This document shows, one piece after another, positions 1-4,122 of a DNA stretch of 5,948 nucleotides. Below the pieces are notes generated by a model. It saw only the letters and a program-made list of their open reading frames with translations, was not told the DNA's origin and searched no databases. The position numbers and the translations under genes are program-made. Source of the stretch: Tepidiphilus sp. (GTDB lineage Bacteria; Pseudomonadota; Gammaproteobacteria; Burkholderiales; Rhodocyclaceae); assembly GCA_028684345.1 (NCBI GenBank), contig JAQUGB010000109.1:1-5948 (forward strand), in the 5' to 3' direction. The first letter of the stretch is position 1, and each line of letters opens with the position of its first letter.

Positions 1-99
1 CAGAAGAGCTTGCCGCTCGTAGCGCTCGAACCCGGCCATCGGCTGGCGCAGGAATTCGCCGCCCTCTTCGAGGCGATCGAAGCGCGCACCGCCGGCTAG
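1..99 (+). CDS. C-terminal end of an unidentified protein (partial, 5' end outside window)
   Basis: An open frame runs from the first base to a TAG stop at 97-99 and encodes 32 residues (begins QKSLPLVALEP, ends AIEARTAG). The piece looks like a short strand (LPLVAL) followed by an amphipathic helix (about HRLAQEFAALFEAIEAR), as at the end of a globular cytoplasmic protein. A ParA/MinD-like ATPase tail is one possible reading, because that family often ends with a similar 'strand, Pro, helix' segment, but this is a weak guess. The gene converges on uvrD and the two stop codons overlap in the tetramer CTAG, which supports this being a real gene end. No function can be assigned from 32 residues. 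Confidence 0.6.
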   Translation, partial: QKSLPLVALEPGHRLAQEFAALFEAIEARTAG

Positions 100-2279
100 A
101 GCCGCTCGAGCGGCGCCACCGACAGCAGCAGCCGCTTGACGCCTACTTCGGGGCCAAAGCGCACGCTCGCCTGCGCGTGCGCCCCGGCTCCTTCCACCGC
201 CAGCACAACCCCTTCGCCAAACTTGGGATGGCGCACGCGCTCGCCGCTGCGCCAGCCGTTGCCGGCCGTCACGGACGCCGAGGCGGGCACGCGCGGCGGG
301 GCTGCTTGCGGCGCTTGCTGCTCGCGACGCTTGGCGTTGAGCCACAGCAAGAGCTCGGCCGGGATCTCCGCGAGGAAACGCGAGGGCTGATGGTATTCGC
401 TCTGCCCGTGCAGCATGCGGATGTCGGCCCATGAGAGATAGAGGCGTTGGCGCGCCCGGGTCACCGCCACGTACATCAAGCGCCGCTCTTCTTCCACCCC
501 GCCGTCGGCGTAGAGGCTGTTCTGGTGCGGAAAGAGCCCTTCCTCCAGCCCGGTGAGGAAGACGACGTCGAACTCCAGCCCTTTGGAGGCGTGCACCGTC
601 ATCAGCTGCACCGCCTTCTGCCCCGCCTCGGCCTGCTGTTCGCCGGATTCGAGCGCGGCGTGCTGCAGGAAGAGGGCGAGCATCTCGTGCCCCTGCGCCT
701 CGATCCCCTCGCTCGCCATCTGGGCGACGAAGTCGCTTGCCGCGCTCACCAGTTCGTCGAGGTTCTCCAGCCGGTCGCCCCCGTCGCGCTCGGCGGCGTA
801 GTGCGTGCGCAGCCCCGAACCGCCGATCACCCGCTCGACGAGTTCCGGCAGTGGCACCTCGCGCGTCTGCTCGCGCAGACGTTCGATGAGTTGCAGGAAT
901 CCTTGCAAGGCCGCACCCGGCCGGCCGGCAAGGCGCGTGGCCGCCGCGCTGATGCCGGTCTGCCCGTCGCGCTGCGCCGCCAGAGCCTCCAGCGTGCGCG
1001 CCCCGATGCCGCGCGGCGGAAAATTCACCACCCGCAGGAAGGCCGTCTCGTCGTCGGGCAGCAAGAGCAGCCGCAGGTAGGCGAGCGCGTGCTTGATTTC
1101 GGCGCGGTCGAAGAAGCGCTGCCCACCATGAACTCGATAGGGAATGCCGGCCGCGAGCAGGGCATGCTCCAGCGCGCGCGACTGGGCGTTCGCCCGATAG
1201 AGCACGGCGATCTGCTCGGCCGAGACGCCCTCGCGCAGCAGATTGCCGATCTCCTCGGCCACGAAACGGGCCTCGGCGCCGTCGTCGGGGGCCTGAAACA
1301 CGCGGATCGGCTCACCCTCGCCCGCCTCGGTCCACAGGTTCTTGCCCAGACGCTCGCGGTTGTGGGCGATGATGGCGTTGGCCGCCGCAAGGATGTTGCC
1401 GTGCGAGCGGTAGTTGCGCTCCAGGCGGATCACCGCCTGCACGCGGAATTCCTGCTCGAAGCGCATCAGGTTGCGCGCGAGCGCCCCGCGAAAGCCGTAG
1501 ATCGACTGGTCGTCGTCGCCTACGCAAAAGAGGAAGGCCCCGGCTTCGCCCGTGACCGGATCGGCGGCGAAGCGCTGCAGCCAGCGGTATTGCAGCGCGT
1601 TCGTGTCCTGGAATTCGTCGACCAGCACGTGCCGGAAGCGCGCGCGGTAATGCGCCCGCAGCGCCTCGTCGCGCGCGAGCAGCTCGTCGCTGCGCAGGAG
1701 CAACTCGGCGAAATCCACCACCCCCTCGCGCTGGCACTGCGCCTCGTACTCCTGCCACAGCGGCAGAAACCGCTCGGCGCGGCGCGACTCGGCCGCCACC
1801 TTGTCTGGGCGCAGCCCCTGCTCCTTGTGCGCGTTGATGAAGGAAAGCAGCTCACGGGGCGGCGCCGTCTGCTCGGAGACATTGAGCCGCTTGAGCAGGC
1901 GCTTGATGGCCGAGAGCTGGTCGGCCGTATCCAGGATCTGGAACATCTGCGGCAAACCGGCCGCCTCGTGATGGATGCGCAGCAGGCGGTTCGCCAGCGC
2001 GTGGAAGGTCCCCACCCACATGCGGCGCAGGCTCGGGCGCAGCGCCTCGGGCAAGAGCCCTGACAGGCGCGAGGCCATTTCGCGCGCCGCCTTGTTGGTG
2101 AAGGTCACCGCCATGATCTCGTGCGGCCCCGCCTCACCCGTCTCCAGCAGCCAGGCGATACGGCTCGTGAGCACGCGCGTTTTTCCCGAGCCAGCACCGG
2201 CCAGGATGAGGGCGTGCTGCGGCGGCAGGGTCACCGCCGCGCGCTGTTCTGGATTGAGTCCCTGCAAGACCTCGTGCAT
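96..2279 (-). CDS. uvrD: ATP-dependent DNA helicase UvrD (helicase II)
   Basis: This is a complete 727-residue SF1A 3'-5' DNA helicase, close to the usual UvrD length of about 720. UvrD unwinds the nicked strand in nucleotide-excision repair after UvrABC and in MutSL mismatch repair, in the cytoplasm. Motifs are in order and intact: Q-motif (LNPEQ, Q12), Walker A GAGSGKT (28-34, K33), Ia VTFTNKAA (58-65), Ib GTFHAL (90-95), Walker B VDEFQDT (220-226, D221/E222), III GDDDQSIYGFRGA (254-266), IV LERNYRS (286-292), V TVHASKGLEFD (561-571) and VI YVAVTRAR (603-610). The C-terminus (about 679-727, GERVRHPKFGEGVV...) matches the Tudor-like tail of UvrD/PcrA that contacts RNA polymerase, which argues against Rep. 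The frame stays open upstream to an ATG at 2456, but the start at 2279 has a strong GGAGGA six bases before it and matches where the family begins. Motif III has Phe where E. coli UvrD has Trp, a conservative change. Confidence 0.96.
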   Translation of the reverse strand: MHEVLQGLNPEQRAAVTLPPQHALILAGAGSGKTRVLTSRIAWLLETGEAGPHEIMAVTFTNKAAREMASRLSGLLPEALRPSLRRMWVGTFHALANRLLRIHHEAAGLPQMFQILDTADQLSAIKRLLKRLNVSEQTAPPRELLSFINAHKEQGLRPDKVAAESRRAERFLPLWQEYEAQCQREGVVDFAELLLRSDELLARDEALRAHYRARFRHVLVDEFQDTNALQYRWLQRFAADPVTGEAGAFLFCVGDDDQSIYGFRGALARNLMRFEQEFRVQAVIRLERNYRSHGNILAAANAIIAHNRERLGKNLWTEAGEGEPIRVFQAPDDGAEARFVAEEIGNLLREGVSAEQIAVLYRANAQSRALEHALLAAGIPYRVHGGQRFFDRAEIKHALAYLRLLLLPDDETAFLRVVNFPPRGIGARTLEALAAQRDGQTGISAAATRLAGRPGAALQGFLQLIERLREQTREVPLPELVERVIGGSGLRTHYAAERDGGDRLENLDELVSAASDFVAQMASEGIEAQGHEMLALFLQHAALESGEQQAEAGQKAVQLMTVHASKGLEFDVVFLTGLEEGLFPHQNSLYADGGVEEERRLMYVAVTRARQRLYLSWADIRMLHGQSEYHQPSRFLAEIPAELLLWLNAKRREQQAPQAAPPRVPASASVTAGNGWRSGERVRHPKFGEGVVLAVEGAGAHAQASVRFGPEVGVKRLLLSVAPLERL

Positions 2280-2285
2280 CGTGCG

Positions 2286-2291
2286 TCCTCC
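2286..2291 (-). promoter_or_regulatory. Ribosome binding site of uvrD
   Basis: On the minus strand GGAGGA lies six bases before the ATG at 2279. It fixes the uvrD start and excludes the 59-residue upstream extension that the open frame would otherwise allow. Confidence 0.8.
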
Positions 2292-2363
2292 GGCTCCGTG
2301 CCGGCGTTTTCTCCCGGCCCCGATTGTAACCTTCCTCGACGAAGGACGGCGGCAGGGAACTTT

Positions 2364-2378
2364 TGTTGCATCGCAACA
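2364..2378. promoter_or_regulatory. Dyad 1: TGTTGC-ATC-GCAACA (possible operator)
   Basis: This is a perfect 6-bp inverted repeat with a 3-base spacer. The same GTTGC/GCAAC arms recur at 2439-2454, and shorter GTTG/CAAC arms at 2509-2523. This suggests a family of sites for one dimeric regulator, although the spacers differ (3, 6 and 5 bases). Symmetric GTTGC...GCAAC sequences recall my recollection of sites upstream of phasin genes in betaproteobacteria bound by the PHA regulator PhaR; that link is unverified. Confidence 0.4.
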
Positions 2379-2382
2379 TCGA

Positions 2383-2396
2383 ACGAGACGTCTCGT
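2383..2396. repeat. Perfect 14-bp palindrome ACGAGACGTCTCGT
   Basis: The sequence equals its own reverse complement over all 14 bases and is followed on the + strand by a run of seven A. It sits four bases after dyad 1, upstream of both divergent genes. Its length and symmetry fit an operator for a dimeric repressor, for example of the TetR type. As RNA it would have no loop, and the A-run is on the wrong side for a + strand terminator. No regulator can be named. Confidence 0.5.
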
Positions 2397-2438
2397 AAAA
2401 AAACCCGATTGAAATTTGGGCGGCCATGGATGCAAGAC

Positions 2439-2454
2439 GTTGCGCGGGTGCAAC
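2439..2454. promoter_or_regulatory. Dyad 2: GTTGC-n6-GCAAC (possible operator)
   Basis: This 5-bp inverted repeat has a 6-base spacer and the same arm sequence as dyad 1. It lies 16 bases upstream of the -35 element of the small gene's promoter. The position would suit an activator or a co-operating repressor site. Confidence 0.35.
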
Positions 2455-2470
2455 AAAAAGTAAGTCGGAC

Positions 2471-2499
2471 TTGCATTTCCCCGCCCGGATCACGATAAT
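2471..2499 (+). promoter_or_regulatory. Sigma70-type promoter of the 101-aa gene
   Basis: The -35 TTGCAT (2471-2476) and -10 GATAAT (2494-2499) are separated by an ideal 17 bases; they match consensus at four and five of six positions. Transcription should begin near 2505-2507, giving a leader of about 65 bases. The third GTTG/CAAC dyad covers roughly the first 17 transcribed bases, a classical place for a repressor to block RNA polymerase. Confidence 0.65.
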
Positions 2500-2508
2500 G
2501 CGAGCGTG

Positions 2509-2523
2509 TGTTGCGGCACAACA
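2509..2523. promoter_or_regulatory. Dyad 3: TGTTG-n5-CAACA just downstream of the start of transcription
   Basis: This 5-bp inverted repeat with a 5-base spacer shares the TGTTG/CAACA arms of dyad 1. It starts ten bases after the -10 box of the small gene's promoter. A bound dimer here would overlap initiating polymerase, so repression is the likely effect if a protein binds it. Confidence 0.4.
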
Positions 2524-2557
2524 TGCTGCGAAACGGAATCGCCGCCCACGAAGCGGC

Positions 2558-2563
2558 AAGGAA
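2558..2563 (+). promoter_or_regulatory. Ribosome binding site of the 101-aa gene
   Basis: AAGGAA ends six bases before the ATG at 2570. It selects that start over the in-frame ATG at 2426, which lies upstream of the promoter and so could not be on the transcript. Confidence 0.75.
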
Positions 2564-2569
2564 CGAGCG

Positions 2570-2875
2570 ATGAAAGCACCCAAACTCCTGCCCTGGTTTG
2601 CCAAGCAATATGGCCTGCCCGAAGAGCGCGCCCAGGCGCTGTGGGCTGAAGCCGTGCGCCGCGCCACGCTGGCCACCGGCTGGATCGGCTCCTCACTCTA
2701 CTGGCAAACCGCCTGGAACGAATTCCATCGGCTCGCTGAAGCCGAATCGCATCGTCTGCACCCGATCACTTCCTGGTTGCGCCTACAGCATCGCCTGATG
2801 ACCATGCCACTGCGCGCCGCCACCGACCTGCTGCGCGCCGGCGAGAAAATGCTCGAACGCAGCCGCGCCGCCTGA
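2570..2875 (+). CDS. Small conserved-looking protein of unknown function (101 aa)
   Basis: I do not recognise this protein as a named family. It has its own promoter, a good Shine-Dalgarno, a terminator and GC-rich codon use like its neighbours, so it is very likely expressed. The product has no signal peptide, no membrane segment and no cysteine. It appears almost wholly alpha-helical: a helix around 17-35 (PEERAQALWAEAVRRATLAT), an aromatic patch at 38-51 (GWIGSSLYWQTAWNEF), a His/Arg-rich middle at 53-75 and a basic amphipathic helix at 78-99. The N-terminal pattern 'LPWFAKQYGLPEERAQALWAEAVRRA' could pack as a small helical bundle. The helical, Ala/Leu-rich make-up and the GTTG/CAAC dyads upstream leave open a phasin-like or granule-associated role, but no phasin motif is visible, so this is only a hypothesis. 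Confidence 0.85.
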   Translation: MKAPKLLPWFAKQYGLPEERAQALWAEAVRRATLATGWIGSSLYWQTAWNEFHRLAEAESHRLHPITSWLRLQHRLMTMPLRAATDLLRAGEKMLERSRAA

Positions 2876-2896
2876 CCGAATCTTGTCTCCCTCCCT

Positions 2897-2914
2897 CTCC
2901 ATCTCTCGATGGAG
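2897..2914 (+). repeat. Hairpin CTCCATC-TCTC-GATGGAG between the small gene and its terminator
   Basis: A perfect 7-bp stem with a 4-base loop lies 21 bases after the stop of the 101-aa gene and immediately before the intrinsic terminator. It has no U-tract of its own. It may protect the 3' end of the transcript. Confidence 0.55.
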
Positions 2915-2918
2915 TTCG

Positions 2919-2944
2919 CGCCCGCCCAGTGCGGGCGTTTTTTT
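2919..2944 (+). terminator. Intrinsic terminator of the 101-aa gene
   Basis: The stem CGCCCGC (2919-2925) pairs perfectly with GCGGGCG (2931-2937) around a 5-base loop and is followed by seven T (2938-2944). It acts on + strand transcripts. Read from the fbpC side the hairpin lacks a T-run, so it should not stop fbpC transcription efficiently. fbpC ends only eight bases further right. Confidence 0.88.
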
Positions 2945-2951
2945 GCGCCTT

Positions 2952-3995
2952 TCATTCGGCGAAAGCGGGGAAATCCCCCGGCCGCACCGACACGCCCACC
3001 CTCTCTCCCAAAAGCGGCACCTCGTGGGCCAAGGCGAACACTTCCTCGCCGGAATCCAGCCGCAGCGTAAGCCGGCACTGCGCCCCTCGGAACAGAACAT
3101 CCACCACGCACGCCTGCACGGTGGCGACCGCTTCGAAGCGCACGTCCTCCGGACGCAGCAGCACCTCGACGCTCGCCCCCGGCTCGACACGGCCGTCCCC
3201 TGCGAAGCGCACCGGTAAACGGCCCAGAGCGGTTTCGACTCCCCCCCCCTCGGAAACCCGTCCGCGCAGGAAAACGCCTTCACCGACGAAGCTCGCGGCG
3301 TATCGGGTAGCCGGCGCACGATAAAGCGCCTCGGGGCTCCCCCATTGCTCGATACGCCCTTCGTGCATCAGGCCGACGGCGTCGGCCATGGCGAACGCCT
3401 CGTGCTGATCGTGCGTCACCACCAGCGCCGTCATGCCACGATCGCGCAGCAAGGCGCGCACCTCATGCGCCAAGCGCGCGCGTAATGCCTCGTCGAGGCT
3501 GGAAAAGGGTTCGTCGAGCAGCAGCAACGCCGGCTGCGGCGCCAAGGCCCGGGCAAGCGCCGCCCGCTGCCGCTGACCGCCCGAGAGCTGATGGGGCCAG
3601 GCATCGGCCAAGGTGCTCAAGCCCACCACGTCCAGCATCTCCGCCACTCGGTTCGCCCGCGCCCGTCGATCCAAGCCCCGCAGACCAAAGGCGACGTTCT
3701 GGGCGATGGTGAGGTGTGGAAATAGGGCGTGATCTTGGAAAACCATACCGATGCGCCGTCGCTCTGGCGGCACGACCAGTCCGGGTCGCGTCACGGTCTG
3801 CTCGTCGATGCGGATCTCGCCTCGCTGAGGGGCTTCGAACCCGGCCACGCAGCGCAGCACCGTCGTCTTGCCGCAGCCGCTCGCGCCGAGCAGGGCGCCG
3901 ATCTCCCCGGGCGCCAGGGAGAGCGACAAGTCGCGTACCACGACATGCGCGCCGTAAGCATGATGCAAACCGAGGATTTCGAGCGCCTTGGACAC
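2952..3995 (-). CDS. fbpC: Ferric-iron ABC transporter ATP-binding protein
   Basis: This 347-residue ABC ATPase powers import through the neighbouring permease FbpB from the cytoplasmic face. The nucleotide-binding domain is complete: Walker A GASGCGKTT (37-45, K43), Q-loop VFQD (Q87), signature LSGGQRQR (137-144), Walker B LLLLDEP (157-163, D161/E162), D-loop SSLD (165-168) and H-loop switch H195. Residues about 235-345 form a C-terminal TOBE-like regulatory domain, as in FbpC/AfuC/PotA-type importers. The divergent fused permease and the FbpA-like tail at the right edge point to Fe(III) rather than sulfate or polyamine. The frame is open to an ATG at 4100, but that would place the Fur-like site inside the gene. 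I prefer GTG at 3995 (TTG at 3998 is also possible), preceded by AGGAAA and matching the family's N-terminus (ALEILGLHHAYG). A nine-base G tract in the coding strand (3241-3249) is a possible slippage point. Confidence 0.92.
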   Translation of the reverse strand: MSKALEILGLHHAYGAHVVVRDLSLSLAPGEIGALLGASGCGKTTVLRCVAGFEAPQRGEIRIDEQTVTRPGLVVPPERRRIGMVFQDHALFPHLTIAQNVAFGLRGLDRRARANRVAEMLDVVGLSTLADAWPHQLSGGQRQRAALARALAPQPALLLLDEPFSSLDEALRARLAHEVRALLRDRGMTALVVTHDQHEAFAMADAVGLMHEGRIEQWGSPEALYRAPATRYAASFVGEGVFLRGRVSEGGGVETALGRLPVRFAGDGRVEPGASVEVLLRPEDVRFEAVATVQACVVDVLFRGAQCRLTLRLDSGEEVFALAHEVPLLGERVGVSVRPGDFPAFAE

Positions 3996-4003
3996 CAATG
4001 CCG

Positions 4004-4009
4004 TTTCCT
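4004..4009 (-). promoter_or_regulatory. Ribosome binding site of fbpC
   Basis: On the minus strand AGGAAA lies about seven bases before TTG (3998) and ten before GTG (3995). None of the in-frame ATG codons at 4034, 4064 and 4100 has a well-placed Shine-Dalgarno, so this site argues for a non-ATG start. Confidence 0.55.
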
Positions 4010-4019
4010 GGGATAAAAA

Positions 4020-4038
4020 ATTATCGATTCTCATTATA
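4020..4038 (-). promoter_or_regulatory. Putative Fur box between divergent fbpC and fbpB
   Basis: The 19-base minus-strand sequence TATAATGAGAATCGATAAT matches the classical Fur consensus GATAATGATAATCATTATC at 13 of 19 positions. It can also be read as three hexamers of the NATAAT type (TATAAT, GAGAAT, GATAAT). It overlaps the probable -10 elements of both divergent genes, so iron-loaded Fur would repress both when iron is ample. The functional match with an iron transporter raises confidence. Confidence 0.7.
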
Positions 4039-4040
4039 AT
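4033..4040. promoter_or_regulatory. Shared palindromic -10 region ATTATAAT
   Basis: The palindrome ATTATAAT gives a perfect TATAAT on the + strand (4035-4040) and on the minus strand (4038-4033), so it could serve as the -10 box of both fbpB and fbpC. Neither direction has a good -35 hexamer at 16-18 bases, so the promoters would be weak or activator-dependent. A start near 4046-4047 would leave either a short leader (ATG 4063) or a 76-base leader (ATG 4123) for fbpB. Confidence 0.45.
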
Positions 4041-4044
4041 ATGA

Positions 4045-4093
4045 GCACCTCGAAAAGTCGCCATGCAGCCGCGCAGCAGGTCGATCGAGGTGC
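4045..4093 (+). repeat. 9-bp inverted repeat in the fbpB leader
   Basis: GCACCTCGA (4045-4053) and TCGAGGTGC (4085-4093) are perfect reverse complements separated by 31 bases. If transcription starts near 4046 the left arm would be the very 5' end of the fbpB mRNA. The loop contains the alternative ATG at 4063. It could be an mRNA structure or a chance match. Confidence 0.4.
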
Positions 4094-4122
4094 CCCCCAT
4101 TTCCCCTCCTCATGCGGTGCTC

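Larger units (their letters stand above)
2280..2569. other. Divergent uvrD / small-gene intergenic region
   Basis: These 290 bases separate the divergent starts of uvrD and the 101-aa gene. The uvrD side holds its Shine-Dalgarno and no convincing promoter, only an isolated TACAAT on the minus strand at 2323-2328. The other side holds three GTTG/CAAC-armed dyads, a 14-bp perfect palindrome, a sigma70 promoter and a 5-bp hairpin (GCCGC 2541-2545 with GCGGC 2553-2557) directly before the Shine-Dalgarno of the small gene. Local composition is more AT-rich than the flanking genes, as expected of a regulatory region. I see no coding sequence in it. Confidence 0.7.

Noticed and set aside
447..2063. 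Long + strand open frame (538 codons) antisense to uvrD
   Set aside because: It lies wholly within uvrD on the opposite strand, is His/Arg/Gln-rich without recognisable domains, and is a usual by-product of GC-rich coding sequence.
2323..2328. Minus-strand TACAAT as the -10 box of uvrD
   Set aside because: No acceptable -35 hexamer is found 15-18 bases upstream; an isolated hexamer is not enough.
2280..2420. LexA/SOS box for uvrD
   Set aside because: I looked for CTGT-N8-ACAG and found none in the region before uvrD; the 14-bp palindrome does not fit it.
2280..2456. 59-residue N-terminal extension of uvrD
   Set aside because: The extension is unlike the family, crosses the palindromes and has no Shine-Dalgarno. 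The ATG at 2279 has GGAGGA at an ideal distance.
2426..2569. 48-residue N-terminal extension of the 101-aa protein
   Set aside because: Its ATG lies upstream of the well-formed promoter (2471-2499) and lacks a Shine-Dalgarno.
3996..4100. N-terminal extension of fbpC to the ATG at 4034, 4064 or 4100
   Set aside because: These starts would put the Fur-like site and the -10 elements inside or against the gene and add residues not expected before ALEILGLHHAYG; none has a well-spaced Shine-Dalgarno.
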